33,064 nucleotides of DNA from Azonexus sp. (GCA_031277255.1 JAITMS010000135.1:1-33064); one strand, 5' to 3'. Shown: positions 15,183 to 22,923, numbered from the stretch's first letter. The notes: generated by a model not told the origin, from the letters alone. Program-made: numbers and translations.

Positions 15183-15870
15183 CCGCGACAAGATCATCGA
15201 CAAAATTCGCAAGTGCCTCGCCCTCTCGGCCAGCAGCAATCAACACGAAGCCGCCGCCGCGCTCCGCCAGGCGCAGAAGCTGATGGAGATGCACCACATC
15301 GGTGATCTCGATATCGAAGCCGCCGAAGCCAGCGAACGGCGGGCCAAATCCAGCGCCACGGCCAAGCCGCCGATCTGGGAAAACAGCCTTGCGGCGCACA
15401 TCGCCGACGCCTTCGGCTGCCGCCTGCTTTTTGCGCCGAACTGGCAGGCACGGCGGGCCGAGTGGAATTTTATCGGCCTTGGTGCAGGGCCGGAGGTCGC
15501 GCAATACGCCTTTGCCGTACTCCTGCGGCAAGTCCGGCAGGCGCGCGCCGCGCACATCAAAACCGCCCTCAAGCGTTGCAAACCGGCCATCAAAACCCGC
15601 CGCGCCGACCTGTTTTGCGAGGGCTGGGTCGACATCGCGGCCAGCAAGATCGCAGCCTTTGCCAGCAACGAGAAAGAAGAAGCCGCGATCAACGCTTACG
15701 TCGCCGTCCGCTACCCGGCGCTTGAAACACTCAAGAATACTGACCGTAACCGGGGCCGCAACCTGCGCGCGCATGAAGTGGGCGACCTGTTGTTGGGCCG
15801 TCTGGCCGGTAACCGCGCGCGCATGAATCGCGGCATCGGCGGAACCGAGGAGCGGAGGGCGCTGACATGA
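15175..15870 (+). CDS. DUF2786-domain protein
   Basis: The 231-residue product starts with a DUF2786 domain: KIRKCLALSASSNQHEAAAA then LRQAQKLMEMHHI within the first 45 residues. A second domain (residues 65-200) includes LAAHIADAFGCRLLF, WNFIGLGAGPEVAQYAFAVL and FCEGWVDIAASKIAAF, the partner often seen with it in phages. Its biochemical role is not known. GGAGG lies just before ATG 15175, which is preferred to an upstream in-frame ATG at 15148. Overlaps on both sides keep it in the early operon. Confidence 0.82.
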   Translation: MNDRDKIIDKIRKCLALSASSNQHEAAAALRQAQKLMEMHHIGDLDIEAAEASERRAKSSATAKPPIWENSLAAHIADAFGCRLLFAPNWQARRAEWNFIGLGAGPEVAQYAFAVLLRQVRQARAAHIKTALKRCKPAIKTRRADLFCEGWVDIAASKIAAFASNEKEEAAINAYVAVRYPALETLKNTDRNRGRNLRAHEVGDLLLGRLAGNRARMNRGIGGTEERRALT

Positions 15871-16322
15871 GCAGCCTTGCCAAACACCTGATCCAGTTGG
15901 TCGGCATCGCCAAGACCTGGGCTATGAAAAACCTCCCCGGCTGGTCGGATGATAGCCACCGTGACCTGCTTTCCCGTCACGGCGCTCGGCGTTCCGGCGA
16001 CAAGATTTCGGCCTTGACCATGACGACGCCGATGTTGAACGCCGTGCTGGCCGATTACGAACGCCGGGGCTGGCCGCGTGACAGGCAGGTATTCAAGACC
16101 GGCGGCCAGCGACAGGCGACGCCGCCCGACATCGCCCATATCGTGCGGCTGTGGGGCAAGCTCGGCGAAGCGGGCAAGGTCGCCAACGCCTCCCGTCCGG
16201 CGCTCTTGGCCTTCGCCGCCCGGCAGACCGGGCGGGACATCGGCAATCTCGACAGCCTTCTCCCCGCCGAGCGGCAAATGCTTATTGAAAGCCTCAAGGG
16301 CTGGATGCTGCGGGCTGCCTGA
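15867..16322 (+). CDS. gemA: GemA-like regulatory protein (Mu gp16, DUF1018)
   Basis: The 151-residue protein matches the gp16/GemA family. It has an N-terminal helix with QLVGIAKTWAMKN, a TMTTPMLNAVLADYERRGWP segment, then IAHIVRLWGKLGEAGKV and a C-terminal LPAERQMLIESLKGW. In Mu, GemA affects host gene expression and DNA topology and can decondense the nucleoid. It begins with ATGA overlapping the DUF2786 gene and is followed directly by the Mor-like gene, the same order as Mu gp16-gp17. Confidence 0.88.
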   Translation: MSSLAKHLIQLVGIAKTWAMKNLPGWSDDSHRDLLSRHGARRSGDKISALTMTTPMLNAVLADYERRGWPRDRQVFKTGGQRQATPPDIAHIVRLWGKLGEAGKVANASRPALLAFAARQTGRDIGNLDSLLPAERQMLIESLKGWMLRAA

Positions 16323-16336
16323 GTTTGCCAACCATC

Positions 16337-16753
16337 ATGCTCACCTGGCCCCCCGCCCCGCCCGAACTCCTCGCGCTCCTGCCGCCGGTCTTGAAAGCCG
16401 TCGTCAAGGCGCTCGGCCCCGCGCGGGCGCGGGAATGGCTGGAAGCGCGCGGCGGCGTCAATATCAACATCCCGGTAGGCCACGGCCCGGCCATTGGCCT
16501 CACGGCGGACGAACTCTCGCGGCTGCGGCTGACTCTAGCCCCGCACACCGACGCCGCCGGGCGCGTCAGCCTGCCCAAGGTCGACAAGCTCTGGCAGGTC
16601 GCGCGCAACGCCGCCATCGTCAGCGCCGCCAAAGCCTTTTCCATCCGCGACCAGGCGCTTGCCTACCGGCTCACCGGGCGGCAGATCAGCAACATCCGCC
16701 GGGGCGCGGCGGATAGCCAACCCGGCAGCGGCGGGCAGATGGATTTGTTTTAA
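16337..16753 (+). CDS. mor: Mor/C-family transcriptional activator of late genes
   Basis: The 138-residue protein resembles the Mor/C family. It has an N-terminal helical dimerisation part (LALLPPVLKAVVKALGPARA) and the strand-forming GGVNINIPVG segment. A C-terminal helix-turn-helix follows, with RNAAIVSAAKAFSIRDQALAYRL then TGRQISNIRRG. No second Mor/C gene is visible, so one protein probably turns on both late arms, whereas Mu uses Mor and then C. ATG at 16337 is preferred; a TTG at 16325 just after the GemA stop codon is an alternative. No good ribosome site precedes either, suggesting coupling to GemA. A terminator follows. Three conserved late-promoter dyads are its likely targets. Confidence 0.85.
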   Translation: MLTWPPAPPELLALLPPVLKAVVKALGPARAREWLEARGGVNINIPVGHGPAIGLTADELSRLRLTLAPHTDAAGRVSLPKVDKLWQVARNAAIVSAAKAFSIRDQALAYRLTGRQISNIRRGAADSQPGSGGQMDLF

Positions 16754-16785
16754 CGCTTCCTCCCTGGGGCTTTGCCCCCCTTTGA

Positions 16786-16809
16786 CCCCGCCCCGGCGGG
16801 GTTTTTTTT
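16786..16809 (+). terminator. Rho-independent terminator of the early operon
   Basis: CCCCGC and GCGGGG form a 6-bp GC-only stem around the loop CCCG, followed by eight T residues (16802-16809). It lies 33 bases after the Mor stop codon and before the late promoter, separating early from late transcription. Confidence 0.88.
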
Positions 16810-16971
16810 ACCCGCCGGGCGGAATCGCCAGAGCGCCCGCCCGGCGAATGGCCCGAAAACCCATTTGAAAGCCCTTTGAAAGGCGCTGAAACGCCTCTGG
16901 CCGAGCCTTGATAGCCTCGCGCCGCCGCCCGCGCCTTGTAGCGCGTTTCTGGCGGTCGGCCCGATCAGCCG

Positions 16972-17020
16972 CGCGCGAAATATTTCCAGCGGTTACGGCC
17001 CCCGCCCCGGCGGGAAAAAT
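16972..17020 (+). promoter_or_regulatory. Late promoter of the protease/capsid operon with activator dyad
   Basis: GAAATATTTCC starts at 16977, and the hexamer AAAAAT starts 38 bases later at 17015. The wider 20-bp dyad (16972-16991) is symmetric at 8 of 10 positions. It matches the sites before the endolysin and tape-measure genes in core and spacing. The rest of the 235-base gap after the early terminator holds no credible gene. A short run of related words (TTTGAAAG twice, then CTGAAAC, 16864-16890) lies upstream and is unexplained. Confidence 0.72.
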
Positions 17021-17044
17021 AGCGGCAACTGATCTGGAGCCGCC

Positions 17045-18037
17045 ATGCCGCAAAACAAACCCGCCTTGCCTGCCAACGCCGCCGCCCTCGTGCTGGCGCT
17101 GGACGCCGACACCACCGGCTACCCGGCGGGCTGTAACGCGCACCTGTTCCCCGATGGCGTGTTTCGGGCCGACGATGGCCGTCCGGCCAGCGTTACCGGC
17201 GGCGAAATCCGCGATTGGCGGATGGACGCGGCTATTGCCGCCGCCCTGATCGCCCGCTTCAACGCGAGCGGCAAGCCGATTCTCTACGACTATGAGCATC
17301 GAAGCTGTTACGGCGACAGCCGGGCGGCTGGCTGGATCGACCGCCTCACCTATGTGCCGGGGCAGGGCCTCTACGCCCATGTTGATTGGACTCCAAAAGC
17401 GTCGGAGGCCATCGCCAAAAAAGAATACCGCTACAGCTCCCCTTATTTCTACTTCGACCCGGCAAACGGCGCGATCAAACAACTCATTTCCGTGGCGCTC
17501 ACCAACAACCCGGCCCTGTCTGATCTGGGCGCGGTCGGCCTGAAGCGCGACACCCCCCTTTCACCCACCGCACAGGAGGCCGAGATGGCTGACGAAAAGC
17601 AAGTGGCCGCACTCACGGCAGAGCGTGACGGCCTCAAGACCAACATGGCGGCGCTGACCGCCGAGCGCGACACCCTCAAAACCGAGGTTGCCGCCCTGAC
17701 TGCCGAGCGCGACAGCTTCAAAGCCAAGATGGATGCAGCCGAAGCCGAGAAAGCCGCCGCCGCGCTGGCCGCCGAGCAAAAGACAAAAGACGACTTGCTC
17801 ACCGCCGCCTGTGGCGGCGACAAGCCGCTCATCACGCCCGCCGAGCGCGAGGCCATGAAGGATTTGCCGCTCTCTGCGCTGACCAGGATTCTGGACGCCA
17901 AAAAGCCGGTGCCGCTCACCCGCCAAGCCGATGGCAAAGACACCCATGCCGTGCTCACCGCCGAAGAACTCGCCATGTGCAGCCGCATGGGCGTATCGGC
18001 TGACGACTTCGTCAAGGCCAAAGCCGCCCGCGCCTGA
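17045..18037 (+). CDS. I: Head maturation protease (Mu gpI-like) with scaffold C-terminus
   Basis: The 330-residue product is the Mu-like prophage I protein. The N-terminal protease part (about residues 1-170) contains ILYDYEHRSCYGDSRAAGWI, then GLYAHVDWTPKASEAI and YRYSSPYFYFD. These are typical of this peptidase family, although I do not assign catalytic residues firmly. The C-terminal part is a helical scaffold with three 14-residue repeats. The scaffold also appears to be made separately from an internal start at 17585. In Mu, I lies directly after G; here it opens the rightward late arm behind its own late promoter. CTGGAG precedes the ATG. Confidence 0.9.
   Translation: MPQNKPALPANAAALVLALDADTTGYPAGCNAHLFPDGVFRADDGRPASVTGGEIRDWRMDAAIAAALIARFNASGKPILYDYEHRSCYGDSRAAGWIDRLTYVPGQGLYAHVDWTPKASEAIAKKEYRYSSPYFYFDPANGAIKQLISVALTNNPALSDLGAVGLKRDTPLSPTAQEAEMADEKQVAALTAERDGLKTNMAALTAERDTLKTEVAALTAERDSFKAKMDAAEAEKAAAALAAEQKTKDDLLTAACGGDKPLITPAEREAMKDLPLSALTRILDAKKPVPLTRQADGKDTHAVLTAEELAMCSRMGVSADDFVKAKAARA
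17585..18037 (+). CDS. Z: Internal scaffold protein (Mu gpZ-like), nested in I
   Basis: ATG at 17585 is in frame with the protease gene at residue 181. It is preceded by a full AGGAGG (17574-17579) at ideal distance, inside coding sequence. The resulting 150-residue protein starts MADEKQVAALTAERD and is almost all coiled coil until about residue 80, then has the conserved C-terminal part. This reproduces the Mu I/Z and lambda C/Nu3 plan, where a scaffold is translated from within the protease gene. The strong internal ribosome site is the main evidence. Confidence 0.82.
   Translation: MADEKQVAALTAERDGLKTNMAALTAERDTLKTEVAALTAERDSFKAKMDAAEAEKAAAALAAEQKTKDDLLTAACGGDKPLITPAEREAMKDLPLSALTRILDAKKPVPLTRQADGKDTHAVLTAEELAMCSRMGVSADDFVKAKAARA
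17606..17731 (+). repeat. Three tandem 42-bp coding repeats in the scaffold
   Basis: The DNA encodes three 14-residue units: AALTAERDGLKTNM, AALTAERDTLKTEV and AALTAERDSFKAKM. A degenerate fourth follows. They form part of the scaffold coiled coil. Unit number could change by slippage and so alter scaffold length. Confidence 0.8.
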
Positions 18038-18068
18038 CCCCTACGCCCCGACAACAAAGGAGAATCCA

Positions 18069-18977
18069 ATGCCGCAAAACGCCATCACGCAAGCGCAAAT
18101 CGACGCTCTCAAAACCACCCTGATTGCCCGCTGGAACGCGGGCCTCGCGCTCTCGCCCGATGACTGGAAGAAAATCGCCAAGCTGGTCAAGAGCAACGGC
18201 AAATCCAACACCTACGAATGGTTGAGCCAGTTCCCCGCCTTCCGTGAATGGGTGGGCTCGCGCCTGCACAAGAAATTCAAGGAAACCGCCGCCATCGTGG
18301 TCAACAGAAAGTTTGAAACCACGGTCGACGTGCAGCGTGAAGACATTGAAGACGACAACATCGGCCAATACGGCACGCTGGCCGAATCCGCCGGGCAATC
18401 CGCCACCGATCTCAAGAACGACCTGGTCTTCCAGGCGCTCAATGATGGCTGGAACAGCATCTGCTACGACGGCCAGTATTTCTTCGATGCCGAACACCCG
18501 GTGCACCCCAACGAAGACGGCAGCGGCGCGGCGGTCGGCGTCTCCAACATGCAGGTCGGCACCGGCGCGCCGTGGATTCTGCTCTGCACCAAACGCGCCG
18601 CCAGCCCCATCTACCTGCAAGAGCGCATGGCCGCGCAGTTTGACAGCGTGACCTCCACCCAAAACACCAGCGTGTTCGATCTGGACGTCTACAGCTTCGG
18701 CGGGCGCTGGCGCGGCGAGGCCGCTTACGGCTTCTGGCAATGCGCCTTCGGCAGCAAGGCCGAACTCAACGCCGCCAACTTCAATGCCGCCTACGCCGCG
18801 ATGATGAAATTCACCGGCGACGGAGGCCGCAAGCTGGGCATCGTTCCCGACACCCTCATTACCGGCCCCGACAACATGGCCGCCGCCGAGGCGCTGTTGA
18901 AAGCCCAGCAAAACGCCGCCGGGGCCAGCAATACCAACTACAACAAGGTGTCGCTGATCGTCACGCCCTGGATGTAA
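18069..18977 (+). CDS. T: Major capsid protein (Mu gpT-like)
   Basis: The 302-residue product matches the Mu-like gpT major head subunit. Landmarks are TYEWLSQFPAFREWVGSR, VVNRKFETTVDVQREDIEDD, YFFDAEHPVHP, WILLCTKRAASPIYLQER and GIVPDTLITGP. AGGAG lies before ATG 18069, and a longer upstream frame is out of family. It follows protease/scaffold as in Mu. A strong hairpin lies immediately downstream. Confidence 0.95.
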   Translation: MPQNAITQAQIDALKTTLIARWNAGLALSPDDWKKIAKLVKSNGKSNTYEWLSQFPAFREWVGSRLHKKFKETAAIVVNRKFETTVDVQREDIEDDNIGQYGTLAESAGQSATDLKNDLVFQALNDGWNSICYDGQYFFDAEHPVHPNEDGSGAAVGVSNMQVGTGAPWILLCTKRAASPIYLQERMAAQFDSVTSTQNTSVFDLDVYSFGGRWRGEAAYGFWQCAFGSKAELNAANFNAAYAAMMKFTGDGGRKLGIVPDTLITGPDNMAAAEALLKAQQNAAGASNTNYNKVSLIVTPWM

Positions 18978-19015
18978 CCCCATAACCCCCCCCCGCCGAG
19001 AGCAGTACCCGAACC

Positions 19016-19049
19016 CCCGCCCCTCTCTCACTTGTGGGAGAAGGGCGGG
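19016..19049. repeat. REP-like stem-loop after the capsid gene
   Basis: CCCGCCC (19016-19022) pairs with GGGCGGG (19043-19049). An inner stem CTCTCAC/GTGGGAG closes on a two-base loop. The sequence resembles dispersed GC-rich repeats of proteobacterial chromosomes, from memory. There is no T tract, so it is not a classical terminator. It may protect the abundant capsid mRNA or dampen downstream expression. The next gene's leader AGGAGAATCCAATG is identical to that of the capsid gene. Confidence 0.65.
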
Positions 19050-19071
19050 CGGAGAGGGTGAGGAGAATCCA

Positions 19072-19353
19072 ATGACCACGAAAACCCTGTATATCCGCGT
19101 GCAGCCCAAGACCGGCCAAACCTCGTTCTTTCGCTGCGGCATTCAATTCAATCAGGCATGGCAGAAGGTGGAAGAACCCGACGCCGCTACCGCCGCCCGC
19201 CTGAAACAAGAGCAGATGCTGGAGGTGTCGGAAACGCCGCCCGAAGATTGGGAGGCCCCCAAAGAGGCAGGTGATAGCGCCAACGGCGGCGTTTCCGGCA
19301 CTCCGGCAAATGCGCCCGCCAAAAAAACTGCCGCCAAAAAGGCCGCGCAGTAA
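19072..19353 (+). CDS. HI1506-type protein (Mu gp35 position)
   Basis: The 93-residue protein has a short strand-rich FluMu-type N-terminal domain: YIRVQPKTGQTSFFRCGIQF then NQAWQKVEEPDAATAARLKQ. The low-complexity tail is rich in Ala, Pro and Lys and ends KKTAAKKAAQ. Proteins of this family lie between capsid T and the DUF1320 gene in Mu-like phages. Their exact head role is not settled. The start has GAGGAG upstream and the stop codon is three bases before the next gene. Confidence 0.8.
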   Translation: MTTKTLYIRVQPKTGQTSFFRCGIQFNQAWQKVEEPDAATAARLKQEQMLEVSETPPEDWEAPKEAGDSANGGVSGTPANAPAKKTAAKKAAQ

Positions 19354-19356
19354 ATC

Positions 19357-19842
19357 ATGGCTTTCGCCACCCGCGCCGATCTTCTTGCCCGCTGCAACGC
19401 CCAGCGTTTGAAGCTCTTGGCCGTGCCTGCCGACCGGGCGATGCTCGATAGCGACACGCTGCGCCGCCTGATCGAAGGCGGCGACGCATCCGCCCTTGAC
19501 GCGGAAGATCAGCAAACCGCCGCCCTGGCGCTGGACGCCATCGACAAGGCGCTTGATGACGCCAACGCCCTGCTGCTCTCCTACGGCATCCCGGCAACGG
19601 TAGAGAGCACGCTGCTGGCGCGGCTCTCTTCCACGGTCGCCATCTATTACCTGCAAGGCGCAGAACGCATGACAGAAGAAGTGCAGCGCGCTTACGACGG
19701 CGTAATCAAGATGCTGACCGCCTTTGGCCGGGGCGAACTTGATTTGCTGCCGCCGGACGCCGCTCTGCCTGCCGCGCCGGATGATCCGGTGGTCATCGAA
19801 TCCGCCCCGCCGCGCTACCGGGGCGGGGTTTCCTGCCCATGA
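19357..19842 (+). CDS. Head-tail connector protein (DUF1320, Mu gp36-like)
   Basis: The 161-residue product matches DUF1320. It has FATRADLLARCNAQRLKLLA, a helical central part with LDAIDKALDDANALLLSYGI, then RLSSTVAIYYLQGAERMTEE. The family is regarded as a head completion or adaptor protein joining portal and tail. It overlaps the next gene as ATGA. Confidence 0.88.
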   Translation: MAFATRADLLARCNAQRLKLLAVPADRAMLDSDTLRRLIEGGDASALDAEDQQTAALALDAIDKALDDANALLLSYGIPATVESTLLARLSSTVAIYYLQGAERMTEEVQRAYDGVIKMLTAFGRGELDLLPPDAALPAAPDDPVVIESAPPRYRGGVSCP

Positions 19843-20327
19843 TTTCGCTCACGCCCCTGATCGCCCATCTCTCGGAGCCGCCCGCCGGTTTCGACGGCAT
19901 CTGGTTCCGGCAGGTTGCGGGCGCGGCGGAATACGCCCGGCTGCGCCCCGAAGCCTTGCCCTTGCCCGCCGCCTGGATCGTCCGCGCCGCTGACCGGGTT
20001 CACCACGCGGGCGAACGTGCCGAAAACCTCACGCTCGCCTTCGATGTGGTGATTGCCATTACCAACACCCGCAGCCACGCGCCGGGCGATACCGACGATT
20101 CTCTCTTGAAGTATCGCCGGGCGGTGAAAGACAAGTTGCTCGGCTGGGAAATCGAACCCGACGTGCGCCCCATCAATTTCGCTGGCGGCCAGGTGCTCGA
20201 ATACACCGACGGCGACCTCTACTGGCGCGACCGCTACGACTTCACCGCCCTGATCGCCAACTACCTGCCCGACCCGCCGGGCTTTGACCGGCTCAATTTT
20301 GACCAAGTGAGAGGAAAGACCTCATGA
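19839..20327 (+). CDS. Tail terminator-like protein (Mu gp37/K-like)
   Basis: The 162-residue protein resembles the gp37/DUF1834-type family. Recognisable parts are the N-terminal LTPLIAHLSEPPAGFDGIWF, the strand with LTLAFDVVIAITN, and the C-terminal GGQVLEYTDGDLYWRDRYDF. It would cap the growing tail tube and join it to the connector. It overlaps gp36 by ATGA at the start and the sheath gene by ATGA at the end. Confidence 0.82.
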   Translation: MISLTPLIAHLSEPPAGFDGIWFRQVAGAAEYARLRPEALPLPAAWIVRAADRVHHAGERAENLTLAFDVVIAITNTRSHAPGDTDDSLLKYRRAVKDKLLGWEIEPDVRPINFAGGQVLEYTDGDLYWRDRYDFTALIANYLPDPPGFDRLNFDQVRGKTS

Positions 20328-21799
20328 CTATCACCTACAACGAAATTCCCCAGGCGCTGCGTTACCCCGGCGCATACATCGAAATCGACGGCAGCATGGC
20401 CGGACTCTCCGGCGATCTGCCCGTCGTGTTGCTGGTCGGCCAGAAGCTGCCGGAAGGCGACGCCCCGGTTGGCGAAGTGATCCGCGTCGCCAGCATTGAG
20501 GACGCCCGGAAGAAAGCCGGGGCCGGTTCCATGCTGGCGCAGATGGCCGCCCGCTACCGCAACGTCGACCCGACGTTTGACCTGTGGCTGCTGCCCTATG
20601 CCGACAACCCGGCGGGCGTCGCCGCCAGCGGCGAAATCACGGTATCGACCGCCGCCACGGCCAGCGGGACGCTGGCCCTCTATGTCGCGCAAAAACCCGT
20701 CATCATCGGTATTGGCGCGACAGACACCCCGGTAGAAACCGCCACGGCCATCGCCGCCGCCGTGAACGCCGCCGGGCCGGATATGCCGGTTACGGCCAGC
20801 GCCGATGCCGGTACGGTAACGCTCACCGCCCGCCACAAAGGCACTTCTGGCAATGCCATCGACCTGCGCCTCTCGCTCTTTGGCGAAGCCATCCCCGCCG
20901 GTCTGACCGTGGCGCTCTCGGCGATGACCGGCGGCGCGGGCGACCCGCTGCCCGGCGACCTGCCCGCCATGATCGGGCAACACTGGTTCCGCTATGTGGC
21001 CTTGGGCATCAACGACGCCGCCACGCTTGCCGCCTGGCACGCCGAGAGCCAGCGCCGCTACAAAGTGCCGGTGCAAGCCGGGTTCCGCGCCTTTGCCGCC
21101 TTCCGGGGCGATTTCGAGGCCGCCGCCAGTATGGGCGAAAGCAAGAATTACGAACATCTCGCCACCGCCTGGCTGGGCTTCGCCCCGCCAACGCCGTGGG
21201 AAGCCGCCGCCACGATCTGCGCCGCCGCCGCGCCCCGGTTGTACAACAACCCCGTCATCTCGCTGGAAGGCACGCCGCTCCCCGGCCTCTTGGGCGACAT
21301 CGCCAGCAATGATTTCAGCCAGGGCAACAGCCTCCTGTTCAAGGGCGTCAGCCTCTTGGAAACCGGCAAGGACGGCTCGCTCTACATCAAACGGCTGATT
21401 TCCATGTACCAGTACCGCTCCGACGGCAGCGCCGATGACGCCTGGCTGGACATCAACGTCGCCGAAGTCATGGAGCGTATCCGCTACGAGCAGCGCATCG
21501 GGGCCATCCAGCGGTTTCGCGGCACCGTCGCCGCCAAGACCAACGAAGGCTACCGGCCCGGTCTGCCGATCACGACCGAGGACAGCGTCCGCGCCTACCT
21601 GCTTTCACTCTACAAGCACGCCTTGATGGCTGAATACGGCTGGGTGCAAGCCTATGACTATTACAAGGCCAACCTGATCGTCGAACAAGACCCGGACAAT
21701 CCCAGCCGCTTCAATTTCAAGGATGCGCCGGTCATCAACAGCCCCTTCTACATCCTCGCTGGACGCAGCCAGTTCAAGAAGGCGGTTCCCCTTTACTGA
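20324..21799 (+). CDS. L: Contractile tail sheath protein (Mu gpL-like)
   Basis: The 491-residue protein is the Mu-type sheath subunit. Landmarks are the N-terminal ITYNEIPQALRYPGAYIEID, the insertion domain with strands (VALSAMTGGAGDPLPGDLPA) and NYEHLATAWLGFAPPTPWEA. The conserved C-terminal part runs from ITTEDSVRAYLLSLY to SPFYILAGRSQFKKAVPLY. Together with the tube gene it shows a contractile myophage tail. AGAGGAAAG precedes the start. Confidence 0.95.
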   Translation: MTITYNEIPQALRYPGAYIEIDGSMAGLSGDLPVVLLVGQKLPEGDAPVGEVIRVASIEDARKKAGAGSMLAQMAARYRNVDPTFDLWLLPYADNPAGVAASGEITVSTAATASGTLALYVAQKPVIIGIGATDTPVETATAIAAAVNAAGPDMPVTASADAGTVTLTARHKGTSGNAIDLRLSLFGEAIPAGLTVALSAMTGGAGDPLPGDLPAMIGQHWFRYVALGINDAATLAAWHAESQRRYKVPVQAGFRAFAAFRGDFEAAASMGESKNYEHLATAWLGFAPPTPWEAAATICAAAAPRLYNNPVISLEGTPLPGLLGDIASNDFSQGNSLLFKGVSLLETGKDGSLYIKRLISMYQYRSDGSADDAWLDINVAEVMERIRYEQRIGAIQRFRGTVAAKTNEGYRPGLPITTEDSVRAYLLSLYKHALMAEYGWVQAYDYYKANLIVEQDPDNPSRFNFKDAPVINSPFYILAGRSQFKKAVPLY

Positions 21800-21817
21800 T
21801 TTTGACAGGAGGCCCCA

Positions 21818-22180
21818 ATGGCCCAAATCAACAACATCCGCACCGTCAGCGTGCCCTCCATCGGCAAACTGCCGCTCGCCGAAAAACCCGGCTCTTTCAC
21901 GCCCAGCGGCGTCAAACGCGAACACAAGGGCGGGCGGCTCGCCGAAGATGGCGGCTATACCGAATCCGGCACCCCGGCCAAGCTGGAATTGAACATCAAC
22001 CTCCTGCCCGGCGCTGACGTGCTGGCCCTGAACGCCATCAAGGATGAAGACGTGACCGTGCGCCTCGCCGATGGCCGGGTGTACCTGCTCTCGCAAGCCT
22101 TCGTCACCGAGCCGATTCCGGTCGATGACGGTGAAACCAAGATGACCATCATGGCCAACACTTCGGAACAGATTGGATAA
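21818..22180 (+). CDS. M: Tail tube protein (Mu gpM-like)
   Basis: The 120-residue product matches the phage tail tube family of Mu. It has NNIRTVSVPSIGKLPLAEKP, KREHKGGRLAEDGGYTESGT and a C-terminal LSQAFVTEPIPVDDGETKM segment. It forms the inner tube under the sheath and directly follows the sheath gene. ACAGGAGG precedes the ATG. Confidence 0.93.
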   Translation: MAQINNIRTVSVPSIGKLPLAEKPGSFTPSGVKREHKGGRLAEDGGYTESGTPAKLELNINLLPGADVLALNAIKDEDVTVRLADGRVYLLSQAFVTEPIPVDDGETKMTIMANTSEQIG

Positions 22181-22183
22181 AAA

Positions 22184-22480
22184 ATGAACACCGTTGAACA
22201 GGAAATCCAGGCCAAAAACCTGACGGCCCCCCGCATCACACCCCAGCGCATTGAAGAAGTTATCGTCGGCGAGGCTTATCACGTTTTCCCTGGCACCACG
22301 CTGACGGTCTGTTGCCTGACATTGCAAAACAGCTTCAATGTCATAGGCGAAAGCGCCTGCGCCAGCCCGGAAAACTTTGACGAAGCCTTGGGTCGCCGGA
22401 TCGCTAGAGAAAACGCCAAAGAAAAAATCTGGGCGCTGGAAGGCTACGCCCTGAAGAATGCCCTGCAAGCCGCCGCATAA
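22184..22480 (+). CDS. Phage Gp49-family protein
   Basis: The 98-residue product contains the family pattern RITPQRIEEVIVGEAYHVFP, then LTVCCLTLQNSFNVIGESAC and ASPENFDEALGRRIARENA. The Gp49 family is common in phage genomes but its function is unknown. It lies between tube and chaperone genes, in a slot that often carries it in Mu-like phages, four bases after the tube gene. Confidence 0.82.
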   Translation: MNTVEQEIQAKNLTAPRITPQRIEEVIVGEAYHVFPGTTLTVCCLTLQNSFNVIGESACASPENFDEALGRRIARENAKEKIWALEGYALKNALQAAA

Positions 22481-22489
22481 GAGGAAACC

Positions 22490-22807
22490 ATGCCCAAACT
22501 CACCCTGAAACACCCGCTCACCTTTGGCAAAAAAACCGTCGACAGCCTCACTTTCCGCGACCACACCATCGCCGCCGACTACCTCGCCTTTGACTACAAG
22601 GGCGGCGTCTTGCAGCGCCAGCACCTGATCGCCAACCTCTCCGGCACCGACATCAGCCTGATTCAGCAGTTGCATGGCCCCGACTACCTCGCCGCCAGCC
22701 GCCTGGCCGATCAACTGCTGGACGCCGACGAAGCCGAACCGGCTGAAACGCGGGAGGAGGCGCTGCAAAAAAAGTCGCCCGAATCCTTGCCGGAATCGGC
22801 CTCGTAA
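22490..22807 (+). CDS. Tail assembly chaperone, short form (Mu gp41-like)
   Basis: The 105-residue protein begins LTLKHPLTFGKKTVDSLTFR, the pattern of Mu gp41/P2 gpE-type chaperones. It ends with an acidic, low-complexity tail. These proteins bind the tape measure and guide tube assembly. The gene contains an A AAA AAG slippery site (22768-22774) near its 3' end. A second frame continues to 22914, so a longer form is also expected. Confidence 0.88.
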   Translation: MPKLTLKHPLTFGKKTVDSLTFRDHTIAADYLAFDYKGGVLQRQHLIANLSGTDISLIQQLHGPDYLAASRLADQLLDADEAEPAETREEALQKKSPESLPESAS

Positions 22808-22914
22808 CCCACGTCTTGCACCAGCCCTTGCCGGTCATTGAAGCCATGCCCTTGAAGAAGCTCTACCTGCTGGCCGAACTGGCGGCGGCGATGAGCGGGC
22901 GCAAATTTCGTTAG
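22490..22914 (+). CDS. Tail assembly chaperone, long form by -1 frameshift
   Basis: A minus-one slip at A AAA AAG (22768-22774) would join the first 95 residues to a 46-residue extension. The extension begins VARILAGIGLVTHVLHQPL and ends LAAAMSGRKFR, giving 141 residues. The -1 frame is open across the overlap, and the extension starts only in that frame with no start codon or ribosome site of its own. The same two-protein device is known from lambda G/GT and P2 E/E+E'. The stop codon is nine bases before the next gene. Confidence 0.85.
22752..22774 (+). promoter_or_regulatory. Programmed -1 frameshift site with SD-like stimulator
   Basis: The slippery heptamer A AAA AAG is in the correct phase (zero-frame codons CAA AAA AAG). 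A GGGAGGAGG run (22752-22760) ends 7 bases upstream, placing a ribosome-pairing stimulator close to that of E. coli dnaX. No convincing downstream hairpin was found. Confidence 0.85.
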
Positions 22915-22923
22915 GACAAATCC

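Noticed and set aside
16808-17482. Minus-strand frame covering the late promoter and protease start
   Set aside because: It overlaps the protease gene and the conserved promoter dyad, shows no recognisable domain and has no ribosome site.
18012-19142. Minus-strand frame of 376 codons opposite capsid T
   Set aside because: It lies opposite the well-supported capsid gene and has no family pattern.
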